Shown here: positions 8,287 through 17,141 of the stretch, one piece after another
How positions within the stretch are numbered: position 1 is the stretch's first letter
Layout of the letters: each line of letters starts with the position of its first letter
Source of the DNA: Nocardia niwae NBRC 108934 = DSM 45340
GTDB lineage: Bacteria; Actinomycetota; Actinomycetes; Mycobacteriales; Mycobacteriaceae
Direction: 5' to 3'
Assembly (NCBI RefSeq): GCF_001613465.1
Contig: NZ_BDCK01000046.1
Location: 18,764 to 82,763 of the forward strand
Length of the DNA: 64,000 nucleotides
The notes under the pieces: model-generated
The model's database searches: none
The model's input: the letters and a program-made list of their open reading frames with translations, nothing else
Told to the model about the DNA's origin: nothing
Program-made: the position numbers and the translations under genes

Positions 8287-9047
8287 TTCAGCCCCCTCGG
8301 CCCGAGGAAGGCTTCGGCGACCGCGCCGAGCCAGTCCACCAGCAGGGCCAGTGCCACCGCGAGCACGGCGCCGACCACCAGCGTGACGTTGTCGCGCAGC
8401 TTGTAGCCGGTGTCGATCAGGATGCCGAGCCCGCCCGCGCTCACCAGGAACGACAGCGTCGCGGTGCCGACCGCGAGCACCAGTGAGGTGCGCAGCCCAG
8501 CCAGGATGTAAGGCACCGCGAGCGGAAACTCGATGCGGCGCAAGACGGTCAGGGCCGACATGCCCTGGCCCCGGCCCGCGTCGACGAGCGTGGGGTCCAC
8601 CTGCTGGTAGCCGAGGATGGTGTTGCGCAGCACCGGAAGCAGCGAGTAGAACGCGATCGGCGCCACGCCGATCCAGAAGCCGGTGGTCCGGGTGGCCAGG
8701 TAGAACAGCACGATCAGGCCGATGGCGGGCGCGGCCGCGCCGATGTTCGCGATGCCGACGAAAACAGGTGTGAGACGCCGGAATCGCGGTCTGGTGAGCA
8801 GGGTGCCCAGCGGGACGGCCACCGCGACAACGATCAGCACCACGGTCCCGGTGATCAGCACGTGCTGCCAGGTGACGGTCGCGACGTTGCCCGCGTTCAG
8901 GCTCGCTCGCTGCGTGGCGGTGAGGTCGCGGGTGAACGCCCACACCAGCACGCCCGCGGTGAGCACGAGGACGACCAGGGGTTGCACCACCAACCGGAGG
9001 CGTTCGGCCCGGCGCTGGGCGGGGGGAGCCGCCGTGGCGGTGGTCAT
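8283..9047 (-). CDS. Osmolyte ABC transporter permease (second)
   Basis: The 254-aa membrane protein has about six helices and the BPD permease signature region (VDAGRGQGMSALTVLRRIEFPLAVPYILAGLRTSLVLAVG), the coupling loop to the ATPase. This resembles ProW/ProZ-type permeases. ATG 9047 overlaps the ATPase stop by 4 bp and its own stop overlaps the next start by 4 bp, so all subunits are translationally coupled. Confidence 0.87.
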   Translation of the reverse strand: MTTATAAPPAQRRAERLRLVVQPLVVLVLTAGVLVWAFTRDLTATQRASLNAGNVATVTWQHVLITGTVVLIVVAVAVPLGTLLTRPRFRRLTPVFVGIANIGAAAPAIGLIVLFYLATRTTGFWIGVAPIAFYSLLPVLRNTILGYQQVDPTLVDAGRGQGMSALTVLRRIEFPLAVPYILAGLRTSLVLAVGTATLSFLVSAGGLGILIDTGYKLRDNVTLVVGAVLAVALALLVDWLGAVAEAFLGPRGLK

Positions 9048-10243
9048 GGCGCGCCGTCCGTCCCGGACCGGCCGACGCCGTGCTCGGCGCGCAAGGCCGA
9101 CAAGTGAGCGACCAGGGTGTCGATGGTGATCAACCCGACGTATTCGCCGCGCGCCCCGGTCACCACCGCGGTCGCGCTCTGATGTGTCAGCAGGGCGTCC
9201 AGCGCGTCCTGCAGCGTCGACTTCAGCGACAACGTCTCCGGCACCGGCGAGCCGAGGTCGTGCAGCGAGCCGGCGTGCGCCAGTTGTTCGGCCGACACCC
9301 AGCGGCGCGGGCGGCTCTGACCGTCCAGCACCAGCGCCCAAGGCCAGTCCCGGTCCGCGAGCGTGGCGCGCAGGTCGTCGACCTGGTCCTGCTCGGTCAC
9401 GGTGGGGCAGTCGCCGAGTTCGACATCCCCGACGCGGGTGAGGGTGAGCTGTTTGAGCGAGGCGTCCGCGCCGACGAAACCGGCGACCGTCTCGTCGGCC
9501 GGGTCGGCCAGGATCGCCGCGGGCGTGTCGTACTGCAGGATCCGGGATCGGTCACCGAGCACGGCGATGCGATCACCGAGCTTGACCGCCTCGGTGAAAT
9601 CGTGGGTGACGAAGACGATCGTCTTGCCGAGCTCGCCCTGCAGGCGGAGCAACTCGTCCTGCAGCAGCCCCCGGGTGATCGGATCGACCGCGCCGAACGG
9701 CTCGTCCATCAGCAGCACGGGCGGGTCGGCCGCCAGCGCCCTGGCCACGCCGACGCGCTGCTGCTGGCCACCGGACAGCTGCCGGGGATAGCGGTCGCGG
9801 AAGGTATCGGGGTCCAGTCCGACCAGCTCCAGCATCTCGTCGACCCGGGCCGCGATGCGCCGCCGGTCCCAGCCGATCAAGCCCGGCACGGTCGCGACGT
9901 TCTTCGCGACGGTCAGGTGCGGGAACAGTCCGGCCTGCTGGATTGAGTAGCCGATGCCGCGGCGCAGCCGGTCGGGATGGATCGTGGCCGCGTCGCGCCC
10001 GTCGATGGTGATGGTGCCGGAGGTGGGCTCGATCAGCCGGTTGACCATCCGCATGGTGGTGGTCTTGCCGCAGCCCGACGGACCGACCAGCACCACGATC
10101 TCACCGGCCGGGATGGTCAGCGAAACGCTGTCCACAGCCGGATCACGCTGCCCCGGATAGTGTTTGGTCACCGAGTGCAGCACGATCTCGACGCCGGAGA
10201 CGACGGACCCCACTGTCCCGTCCGGTGTTTCGGTCTCAGTCAC
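9044..10243 (-). CDS. Osmolyte ABC transporter ATP-binding protein with CBS region
   Basis: The 399-aa ATPase shows Walker A GPSGCGKTT, Q-loop, signature LSGGQQQR, Walker B VLLMDEPFGAVD and switch His FVTHD. The C-terminal ~130 residues form a CBS-like pair (LSLKSTLQDALDALLTHQSATAVV; GEYVGLITIDTLVAHL). In OpuA/ProV transporters such CBS domains sense ionic strength and gate transport. It lies between the two permease genes and overlaps both (8 bp with the first, 4 bp with the second). Confidence 0.9.
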   Translation of the reverse strand: MTETETPDGTVGSVVSGVEIVLHSVTKHYPGQRDPAVDSVSLTIPAGEIVVLVGPSGCGKTTTMRMVNRLIEPTSGTITIDGRDAATIHPDRLRRGIGYSIQQAGLFPHLTVAKNVATVPGLIGWDRRRIAARVDEMLELVGLDPDTFRDRYPRQLSGGQQQRVGVARALAADPPVLLMDEPFGAVDPITRGLLQDELLRLQGELGKTIVFVTHDFTEAVKLGDRIAVLGDRSRILQYDTPAAILADPADETVAGFVGADASLKQLTLTRVGDVELGDCPTVTEQDQVDDLRATLADRDWPWALVLDGQSRPRRWVSAEQLAHAGSLHDLGSPVPETLSLKSTLQDALDALLTHQSATAVVTGARGEYVGLITIDTLVAHLSALRAEHGVGRSGTDGAP

Positions 10244-10886
10244 GGATTCCCCTCGAGGTGGTGAGCCGTCCGATCAGCACGTAGATCCCGTCGAGTACGA
10301 GTGCGAGCACGACGACGAGGATCGTGCCGACCAGAGCCTGTGGCAGTGCGTTCGGACTGCCCAGACGCGCGAGCCCGGAGAAGATGAGGTTGCCGAGCCC
10401 GGGGCCTTTGGCATACGCGGCGAGCGCGAGGATACCCATGATCAACTGGGTGCTCACCCGCATGCCCGCCAGGATCGCGGGCCAGGCCAGCGGCAGTTCG
10501 ATGCGGGCGAGCACCCGCAGGCGATTCATCCCCACGCCGCGCGCCGCATCGGTCACGGCCGGGTCCACCGAGTCGAGTCCGATGATGGTGTTGCGCAGGA
10601 TCGGCAGCAGTGCGTACACCACGAGCGCGGTGATCGTGGGCGCGACGCCGAGGCCGAGGACCGGGATCAGCAGGCCGAGCAGCGCGAAGGACGGCACGGT
10701 GAGCACCGCGCCCGCCAGCGCGGAGGCGACCGAGGAACCGAACGGGCTGCGGTAGACCAGGACTCCGATGAGCACCGAGACCACCGTCGCCAGCAGCACC
10801 GATTGCACCACGGCCGAGACGTGCAGGTAGGAGTCGACCAGCAACTGGTGCCGCCGGTGCACGATGAATGTCCACAGCGTGTCCAG
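10236..10886 (-). CDS. Osmolyte ABC transporter permease (first), CTG start likely
   Basis: The 216-aa membrane protein has the permease coupling motif (VTDAARGVGMNRLRVLARIELPLAWPAILAG) and about five helices. The protein plausibly begins LDTLWTFIVHRRHQLL. The only well-placed ribosome site, GGGGAGG, sits 7 nt before a CTG at 10886-10884. No ATG, GTG or TTG occurs between that site and the conserved region, and longer in-frame starts (up to 11090) would run over the next gene's promoter. CTG is therefore the best start. It is the first gene of the operon. Confidence 0.78.
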   Translation of the reverse strand: MDTLWTFIVHRRHQLLVDSYLHVSAVVQSVLLATVVSVLIGVLVYRSPFGSSVASALAGAVLTVPSFALLGLLIPVLGLGVAPTITALVVYALLPILRNTIIGLDSVDPAVTDAARGVGMNRLRVLARIELPLAWPAILAGMRVSTQLIMGILALAAYAKGPGLGNLIFSGLARLGSPNALPQALVGTILVVVLALVLDGIYVLIGRLTTSRGIRD

Positions 10887-11083
10887 GGCCGTACCTCCCC
10901 ATCGGCTGGTCTCTCCGGAGACTAGCGCGGTTTTCCCGGTGCCGTACGCGATTTCGGCTCGTACGGGTTGCCCGCAGCACGATCGGCGAAACCGATCGGA
11001 CGGCCTCGGGAACCGTTCGGCGTGCTCGCGCGTCGAAATCCATAAGCTCGACAACAGCATCACACGAAGGGATCGGGGGAGCG

Positions 11084-11689
11084 ATGGCACAACAGCTGGG
11101 ATCGCGAGCGGGGCGGTGGATCGCGCTCGCGGTGGTGGTGCTCGGCGTAGCCGCGGCGGTGCTCGCCACGGGCTTGTGGTGGCAGGACCGAGCGGATCGC
11201 GGAGCGGTCGTGGGCGAGCGTCTCACCGAGTTTCCCGCACTGGACCGCTCGGCGCTCGACGCGTCTCGAGCCGGAATCGTCGCGGTCGCCGAGCGTGAGT
11301 TCGCCGAGCCGGGCGCAGGCACGAAATACGCGGAAGGCGCCGAGGAGGCGTGGTGCGCCGATTTCGTCAGCTGGGTGCTGCGCGAGGCCGGGGTGCCGCT
11401 GGCCAACCCGAATTCGGGCTCTTGGCGGATTCCCGGCGTCTACACCTTGCAGGAGTACTACGAGAGCGTCGGCCGGTTCGTCCCTGGCGGCTCCGGCTAC
11501 CACCCGCGGACCGGTGATGTACTGCTATATGGGGAATCCAGCCCGTTCGGACAGCACACGAACATCGTCCTGCGGGCCGACGCCGGCCAGGTGACCACCA
11601 TCGGTGGCAACGAATACGGCGAGATCCGAATTCATCGCTTCGCGCTGGACGAGGTGCCCGGCGTGGTCGGTGTCGGGCGATTGGAATGA
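11084..11689 (+). CDS. Membrane-anchored CHAP-type peptidoglycan hydrolase
   Basis: The 201-aa protein has one N-terminal transmembrane anchor (residues ~12-32, IALAVVVLGVAAAVLATGLWW) and an external CHAP-like domain. The nucleophile Cys is at residue 91 in EEAWCADFVSWVL, and the catalytic His is in FGQHTNIVL followed by IGGNEYG. CHAP enzymes cleave peptide cross-bridges or the glycan-peptide amide bond. ATG 11084 follows GGGGGAG. The gene is divergent from the osmolyte operon and followed by tandem hairpins. Confidence 0.78.
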   Translation: MAQQLGSRAGRWIALAVVVLGVAAAVLATGLWWQDRADRGAVVGERLTEFPALDRSALDASRAGIVAVAEREFAEPGAGTKYAEGAEEAWCADFVSWVLREAGVPLANPNSGSWRIPGVYTLQEYYESVGRFVPGGSGYHPRTGDVLLYGESSPFGQHTNIVLRADAGQVTTIGGNEYGEIRIHRFALDEVPGVVGVGRLE

Positions 11690-11763
11690 GAACCCTCCCC
11701 GGTGAGTGGAATCTGTCCGATATGCGGGTGAAACGGCGTGCCGGATGGTCCTACGATGGAGAC

Positions 11764-11827
11764 GGCGGCGCCCGGCAGCGCCGCCGCCGGTCCCCGCCCT
11801 GCTTCCCCCTCATCGGCAGGACGGGGA
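11764..11827 (+). terminator. Two consecutive hairpins after the CHAP gene
   Basis: The first hairpin pairs GGCGGCGC (11764-11771) with GCGCCGCC (11778-11785). The second pairs a 12-nt arm starting at about 11791 with a complementary arm ending near 11827, with a single C-A mismatch. They lie 75 bp downstream of the CHAP stop and upstream of the next gene, which suits a tandem factor-independent terminator. Confidence 0.55.
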
Positions 11828-11919
11828 TCTCTGGCTGACCAGTGCGTTCCGGGGCGGTGCAAGATCGGTCGCGTACCGTGTCGGGTGTCCATCGAGAGGT
11901 GAGGGTTCCGGAACTCCTG

Positions 11920-13047
11920 ATGCATCCGACCGACGAATCGAGTAGTGCGCCCGCCTGGATCGACTACGCCGAGTTCGGCGAGCGTTTCGTCACGCACGCG
12001 GTGAACGCAGCCCGCATCGAATCCGCCATCTCCGGCATGACGGGCCGTGGCTTGACCATCGGCCCCGTCTCGATCGGCCCGGCCGGACTCGCCGGTTTCG
12101 TCGCCGAGGGCAAGGTCGGCGCGCCGCGCGTGCTGCACAGCGGCCCACGGGTGACGTTCGTGGTGACCGTCCCGGTGTCGCTCACACTGAAAGTGCTGCT
12201 CGGCGGCCGGAAACTGCGCTTGGAGGCCAGGGTCGAGATCGATCTGACCCTGCACGCCCGCACCGCCGAACCCGTGCTCATCATCATCGACATCCCGCCG
12301 ATCACCCAGCGCGACATCAGCTTCGTCCTGCGCGCCCAAGCGGTCGAGTCGGCTTGGGAATGGCTGCTGGATCCGATCGCGGGGGTGGTGCAGCGGGAGG
12401 TCGCCTCCCGGGTGAACGCCATGCTGGCCGATCCGCAGACCCGCCGTGGGCTGGTCTTCGACGTGGAGGCGATGGTCGCGGGCAAAAGATCGGCATATCG
12501 GGACAGGCGCGCGTTCGATTGGATCGGCTACGACGAGTTCGGGCATCGGTTCTTCACCCGCATCGTGACGCGCGACCGGGTGCACGACGTGGTGGAACGC
12601 CTGGCGGGCAGGCAGATCGAAGTCGGGCCGCTGCGGACGGGCCCGCGCGCCAGCGCCGTCGTCACTGTTCGCGGAGCGGTCCGGATGCCACGACTGACGG
12701 ACCGATCGGCGGATCCGGTCGCCTTCGACCTGAGGCTGCCGGTGAGCCTGGACATCACGGTGGACGTGCTGAAAGCCAATCGTTATCGCGCCGACGTGGA
12801 GGTGCCGTTGGTGCTCACCGCCCGCGCCGCGGACCCTTTGCGCGTGGTGATCGACGTACCACCGCCCGATCCGGCCGACATCCGGATGGAGTTCACCGCC
12901 CACGGCGCGCGCGCAGCCGCCCTCGGTGCGCTCGCCGGGATAAAGAAGCAGGTCATCGCCCAGGTGGCGGCGGTGATACGCAAAGAGCTGGCCGACCCGT
13001 CGATGCGCACCATCGACGTCGCCGCGCGCATCGACGGCGTCGCCTGA
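11920..13047 (+). CDS. Tandem-duplicated protein of unknown function
   Basis: The 375-aa protein consists of two homologous ~180-residue halves. The first opens WIDYAEFGERFVTHAV with GLTIGPVSIGP; the second opens WIGYDEFGHRFFTRIV with QIEVGPLRTGP. Each continues with amphipathic beta strands, a hydrophobic (V/I)IIDIPP or VVIDVPPP turn, and a C-terminal helix. No signal peptide or catalytic motif is visible. The long amphipathic strands recall lipid-binding cup folds such as DUF2993/LmeA, but that is a guess. ATG 11920 is tentative; GTG 11899 is in frame. Confidence 0.6.
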   Translation: MHPTDESSSAPAWIDYAEFGERFVTHAVNAARIESAISGMTGRGLTIGPVSIGPAGLAGFVAEGKVGAPRVLHSGPRVTFVVTVPVSLTLKVLLGGRKLRLEARVEIDLTLHARTAEPVLIIIDIPPITQRDISFVLRAQAVESAWEWLLDPIAGVVQREVASRVNAMLADPQTRRGLVFDVEAMVAGKRSAYRDRRAFDWIGYDEFGHRFFTRIVTRDRVHDVVERLAGRQIEVGPLRTGPRASAVVTVRGAVRMPRLTDRSADPVAFDLRLPVSLDITVDVLKANRYRADVEVPLVLTARAADPLRVVIDVPPPDPADIRMEFTAHGARAAALGALAGIKKQVIAQVAAVIRKELADPSMRTIDVAARIDGVA

Positions 13048-13227
13048 CCACTCGTCACCAGCCGCGCACGGTGTGGCGAATGTGAAACATGTTTCTCCTG
13101 GGTCTGGCGGTTCCCATGTGAATGTGGTGAAATGAGTTCACGTTCGAGGCTCCCGGCGCGCGTGAGGTTTGGGGAAGGTGCGCCGGGCACGCTGCTATCC
13201 ATGTCGGGTTGCGCGAAGGAGTCGACG

Positions 13228-13941
13228 ATGCGTTCCATTTCGGTATCCCGGCGTGATCTGTTCGCCTACGCGGCCGCGGCGGCCGTAGCCGGCGTCACCG
13301 CCGCCGCAGCTCCCGCCGCCGCGCGGCCCGCGCTCGGCACCTTGGTCGATTACGCGGGCGGCGTCCCTTCGGCCGCGGCGATCCGCGACGCGGGCCATAT
13401 CGGCGTCATCCGTTACGTGTCGGATCGCAGGCCGGGCGCCGAGTGGATGGCGGGAAAACCGCTGCGCTCGCCGGAAGTCCGCGACCTCGAGGCGGCGGAT
13501 CTGCGGATCGTCTCGTGCTATCAGTTCGGCAAGGGGCCCACCGCGGACTGGCGCGGCGGGCTCGAGGCGGGCAAGCGGCACGCCGAGCGCGGCCTGGCGT
13601 TGCATCGCGCCGCCGGCGGCCCGGACAACGCCCCCATCTACGCGTCCATCGACGACAATCCGTCCCCGGTCGACTTCGCCACCATGATCGCGCCGTACCT
13701 ACTGGGCTGGCAGGCCGTGCTCGGCAAGGAGCGCACCGGCATCTACGCGAACACCCCGACCATCGAGCTGGCCCACACCGCGGGATTGTGTTCCTGGTAC
13801 TGGCAGCACAACTGGGGAACACCGAAGGGCTTCGTGCACCCCGTCGCCAACCTGCACCAGTTCGAGATAGACAAGCGCTCGATCGACGGGGTGGGGATCG
13901 ATGTGAACAACGTGCTCACACCCGAGTACGGGCAATGGTGA
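13228..13941 (+). CDS. Tat-exported DUF1906 (Rv2525c-like) glycoside-hydrolase-like protein
   Basis: The 237-aa protein has a twin-arginine signal (SVSRRDLFAYAAAAAVAG) and then a TIM-barrel-like DUF1906 domain. The domain begins LVDYAGGVPSAAAIRDAG, with YVSDRR, IVSCYQFGKG, IYASIDD and IYANTPT strands ending in acidic or polar residues. M. tuberculosis Rv2525c is a Tat substrate of this family linked to cell-wall and beta-lactam phenotypes. ATG 13228 is fixed by GAAGGAG 6 nt upstream and by the Tat signal; an earlier start at 13132 would bury the signal. TatB is encoded in this window. Confidence 0.87.
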   Translation: MRSISVSRRDLFAYAAAAAVAGVTAAAAPAAARPALGTLVDYAGGVPSAAAIRDAGHIGVIRYVSDRRPGAEWMAGKPLRSPEVRDLEAADLRIVSCYQFGKGPTADWRGGLEAGKRHAERGLALHRAAGGPDNAPIYASIDDNPSPVDFATMIAPYLLGWQAVLGKERTGIYANTPTIELAHTAGLCSWYWQHNWGTPKGFVHPVANLHQFEIDKRSIDGVGIDVNNVLTPEYGQW

Positions 13942-14182
13942 AGAAGCCACATTCGTCCACGTTTCGGTGCCGAATCGCTTGATCGGCCCGTACGTCCGAC
14001 GTCCGTAGCCGGGTCGACGCCGGGAATTGCCGCTGCGTCGGTGAAAGGTCGCCCGGGTGGTCATGCCCTTATCACCGCGGGGCAGCATGATCCCATCGAC
14101 GCGCTGATCGGCTACCCGCACTACGGCGATGCGGTCCGACTTGTGCGCCGCCGTCGTCGGCCAACACAGTCGCGGCCGGATA

Positions 14183-14542
14183 TTACGTCTGGCAGTGGCT
14201 GATCGGGGTCGCGCGGAGGTCGGGTTCGTCGTCCGGGACGACCCGCAGGGAGGGGCGGCTGTCCGGGGCTTCGTGGTCGCCGAGCCAGCAGAACAGCGAC
14301 CACCGGGACAGGCCGGAGAACGCGGAACCGAGGCTGGCGAACGAGAACGACGAGATCGCAGAACCGAAGGATCCCACCGACCCGATCGACAGCACGGAGC
14401 CCACACTGCCGATGGACAGGACCGAATAGGCCGACCCGATGGACAGGATCGACCCCTCCGAGCGGATGGACAGGATCGAGCGGTGCGAGCGTCTGCTGCG
14501 GATCGAATGAGTCGTGCGTATCGAGTGATCGATGGTCGCCAT
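14183..14542 (-). CDS. Ser-every-third-residue repeat protein
   Basis: The 119-aa product has Ser at every third residue from 7 to 82 (26 consecutive positions; only residue 10 is Thr). The filling residues shift from Arg/His-rich (residues 6-30) to Ile/Val/Leu/Gly/Phe (31-84), giving 9-residue units such as SILSIGSAY and SVLSIGSVG. An acidic Pro-rich tail follows. Ser codons mix TCN and AGY, so the period is kept at protein level. I recall comparable LSIGS-repeat hypothetical proteins in other actinobacteria but know no function. The start has no clear ribosome site. A solenoid or membrane-inserted rod is speculation. Confidence 0.6.
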   Translation of the reverse strand: MATIDHSIRTTHSIRSRRSHRSILSIRSEGSILSIGSAYSVLSIGSVGSVLSIGSVGSFGSAISSFSFASLGSAFSGLSRWSLFCWLGDHEAPDSRPSLRVVPDDEPDLRATPISHCQT

Positions 14543-14671
14543 AGTTAGCGGTCTACCACAGTCCGGACGATTCGTGGGGCGTCGCGGCGGATCCGTTCGA
14601 GGTTGTCGCGGAGTACCCGGGAACGACCGAGGGCGGCGACCCCGATGGAGTCGCCGCCCTCGGACGGAAGC

Positions 14672-15472
14672 TCAGCCTACGGTGAAGAACCCGAGCGTCG
14701 GCAGGAACGAGCAGGTCCGCGCCTCGCCGTCGCCGGACTGGGTGGTCAGCGAGCCGGAGACGACCGCGACGACGCGGCCGAAGCCCGTGTCGGCGATCGC
14801 CGACAGCGTGGCGGGGCCATCCGGGTTGATCTTGGCCTCGTCGGTCAGCGGCAGGACGCCGGACTGACGCGTGTCCAGGTTCAGCCACTGCACCGTCATC
14901 GGCGGGTTCTGCACCGGCGTCGGCGACTTGGTGCCGAGCGCGGTGAAGACGAACCCGGTCTGACCAGCCTTCGGTCCGGGCGGCGGCAGCGTGGCCGGAC
15001 CGGGGACGGCCAGAGCGGTGCCCACCGAGTCGGCGCTCGGGCCGATGCAGCCCTTGCCGATGGTCGGGTAGAGGAACTGCGCGATCGCCGGACCGTCCTG
15101 CGGCACCTCGGGACCACCGCCGCCGCTGCCGTCGAGGAAGGTGATGATCCGTTCCAGTGTCGACTTGATCTGCGGCGGGAGGTTCAGGGTGGCCAGCAGC
15201 CTGCGTGCCTGATCCAGAATGGCCGACTGCGGGCCCGCGACGCCTGCGGGGCTCGCGATATCCGCCGGTCCCGCGACGGCGCCGACGATGGCTGGGGCGA
15301 GTGCGGCCAGCGCGTCCACCGGAACACCTTCGGGAACCATGGGAACGCTGTTCGTAAGCGCCGCGGGGGCGGGCGCAGGGGCCGCGATTGCTGTCGTCGG
15401 CGCGGCAAGCGTGGCACTCGCCGCGATGGCGAGTGCGGACAATGCGATCCGCGATCCTCGGGTGCGAAGCAC
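14672..15472 (-). CDS. Exported Ala/Pro-rich protein (Rv1157c-like)
   Basis: The 266-aa protein has a Sec signal peptide (IALSALAIAASATLAAPTTAIA) and an Ala/Pro-rich linker. A conserved C-terminal domain has two Cys (IGKGCIG and RTCSFLP), probably a disulphide, ending LPTLGFFTVG. Position beside pimE matches the Rv1157c/Rv1158c exported proteins of M. tuberculosis. Function is unknown. The start is GTG 15472. It is divergent from pimE. Confidence 0.75.
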   Translation of the reverse strand: MLRTRGSRIALSALAIAASATLAAPTTAIAAPAPAPAALTNSVPMVPEGVPVDALAALAPAIVGAVAGPADIASPAGVAGPQSAILDQARRLLATLNLPPQIKSTLERIITFLDGSGGGGPEVPQDGPAIAQFLYPTIGKGCIGPSADSVGTALAVPGPATLPPPGPKAGQTGFVFTALGTKSPTPVQNPPMTVQWLNLDTRQSGVLPLTDEAKINPDGPATLSAIADTGFGRVVAVVSGSLTTQSGDGEARTCSFLPTLGFFTVG

Positions 15473-15791
15473 TGGTCTGGCCGTCCTTACCTCGGGTACA
15501 TCAGGGTTCGATTGCTAAAAGCCATCGTTTCGGGGTCACTCTAGGGACATTGCGGCTATGTGTACAGCCGCGGCGACCGGAAGGCGCCGTGGACGATCAG
15601 TGTGAGCCGAATTTACCGCGCCCCGATGTTACTGGTGTGAAAGTTGATGCAAATGTTACCGGTGGTTCGAGGGTTCCACCGACCGCATTCGCGCTGCGGT
15701 TAATCTAATCGTTGCCGTCCGCGCTGTTACCAGAACATCGAAGTCCGGGCGCGCCCGCCGACGCACCGCACCCGAGCCGAAAGCCAGCGAT
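15473..15791. other. Divergent spacer between exported protein and pimE
   Basis: This 319-bp region holds no convincing gene. It is less GC-rich than its neighbours and must carry both divergent promoters. A small perfect hairpin GCGGCT-8nt-AGCCGC lies near 15553-15572. No riboswitch was recognised. Confidence 0.5.
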
Positions 15792-17021
15792 TTGAATCGT
15801 CACCTCCGATGGGCTTTGTCGGTGCTGGTGCTGTCCGTGCTGGCCCGGTTGCTCTGGATGCTGCTGTCCCGGAACGGGATGAACCTGGTCGACCTGCACG
15901 TCTACGTCGGTGGGTCGGCCGCGCTGCTGACCGATCAGCTCTACGACTTCACCTATGCGGAGAAGACGCCCGACTTCCCACTGCCGTTCACTTATCCGCC
16001 GTTCGCGGCGTTGGTGTTCTTCCCCTTGCACTACCTGCCGTTCACCGTGGTCGCGGTGGCCTGGCTGCTGGCTATCGCCGCGGCGCTGTACGCGGTGGTG
16101 CACATCAGTCTGGAGTTGATCTTCGGGGCGGAGCGGCTGCGCACGCCGCAGTGGCGGGCCGCCACCGTCGGCTGGACCGCGCTGGGCCTGTGGCTGGAAC
16201 CGGTACGAACCACGATGGATTACGGCCAGGTCAACGTCTTCCTGGTGCTCGGCGGAATGCTCGCCGTGCGCAGTTCGCGGTGGTGGATCTCCGGCGGACT
16301 GGTCGGAATCGTCGCGGGCATCAAGCTGACGCCGGCGATCACCGGCCTGTATTTCGTCGCGCGCAGGCGCTGGGCGACCGTGGCCTGGTCGGCGGTGGTC
16401 TTCGGCGCGACGGTTGGGGTGAGTTTCCTGATCGCGCCGGTGGAGGCGCGCCGGTACTTCGGCACCCTGCTCGGGGACGCCGACCGGATCGGCCCGGTGG
16501 GGTCGGTGTGGAACCAGTCGCTGCGCGGCACGCTGAGCCGGATCCTCGGCTACGACGTGGAATCCGGGCCGTGGTGGATCGCGGCCGTGCTCGTGGTCGC
16601 GCTGCTGGCATTCCTGGCTTGGCGCGCGCTCGGCCCGGACGACCGGCTCGGCACGCTGATCGTGGTGCAGCTGTTCGGGCTGATGGTCTCGCCCATCTCG
16701 TGGTCGCATCACTGGGTGTGGCTGCTGCCGACGGTGCTGTGGCTGGTCTACGGGCCGCTGCGCCGGGCGCCCGGCGCGCGCGTCGTGGCCGGTTACTGGC
16801 TGGTGACCATGCTCGTCGGCGTGCCGTGGGTGCTGTCGTTCTTCCAGGATTCGATCTGGACCATCTCGCGCCCCGGCGTGCTGTCCTGGCTCGGCGCCGT
16901 CGACGTGCTCGGCGTCGTGGTGTTCTACGTCTGGGTGATCCGCTTCGGGCCCCGGTTCGCGAGCTCGAACCCCGCCGAGGGAACGAGAGAGAGCGCCGAG
17001 GGCCGCGCGCGCACGGCGTAG
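15792..17021 (+). CDS. pimE: Polyprenol-phosphate-mannose-dependent alpha-1,2-mannosyltransferase
   Basis: The 409-aa GT87 (DUF2029) integral membrane protein has about ten helices. A periplasmic acidic motif after helix 1 (GMNLVDLHVYVGG) supplies the likely catalytic Asp, and YDFTYAEKTPDFPLPFTYPPFAA is typical of the family. PimE adds the fifth mannose to phosphatidylinositol mannosides from polyprenyl-phosphomannose on the outer membrane face. Synteny (Rv1157c-like, pimE, pterin dehydratase, typA, lpqW) supports PimE rather than other GT87 paralogs. The start is TTG 15792. Confidence 0.82.
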   Translation: MNRHLRWALSVLVLSVLARLLWMLLSRNGMNLVDLHVYVGGSAALLTDQLYDFTYAEKTPDFPLPFTYPPFAALVFFPLHYLPFTVVAVAWLLAIAAALYAVVHISLELIFGAERLRTPQWRAATVGWTALGLWLEPVRTTMDYGQVNVFLVLGGMLAVRSSRWWISGGLVGIVAGIKLTPAITGLYFVARRRWATVAWSAVVFGATVGVSFLIAPVEARRYFGTLLGDADRIGPVGSVWNQSLRGTLSRILGYDVESGPWWIAAVLVVALLAFLAWRALGPDDRLGTLIVVQLFGLMVSPISWSHHWVWLLPTVLWLVYGPLRRAPGARVVAGYWLVTMLVGVPWVLSFFQDSIWTISRPGVLSWLGAVDVLGVVVFYVWVIRFGPRFASSNPAEGTRESAEGRARTA

Positions 17022-17141
17022 TCACCTCGCAATCGAAGCGGCTCGGATCCGATCCGACCGCCACAACCGGGCTCGGCGACCGGTCGCACACACGCGAGCC
17101 ATGAGGGGCTGCGAACACTCAGCGCCGCAGGCGCTGAAAAT

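Noticed and set aside
13983..14180. Short plus-strand stretch with a protein-like reading (GYPHYGDAVRL)
   Set aside because: Too short, no start or family match; may be chance or an old remnant.
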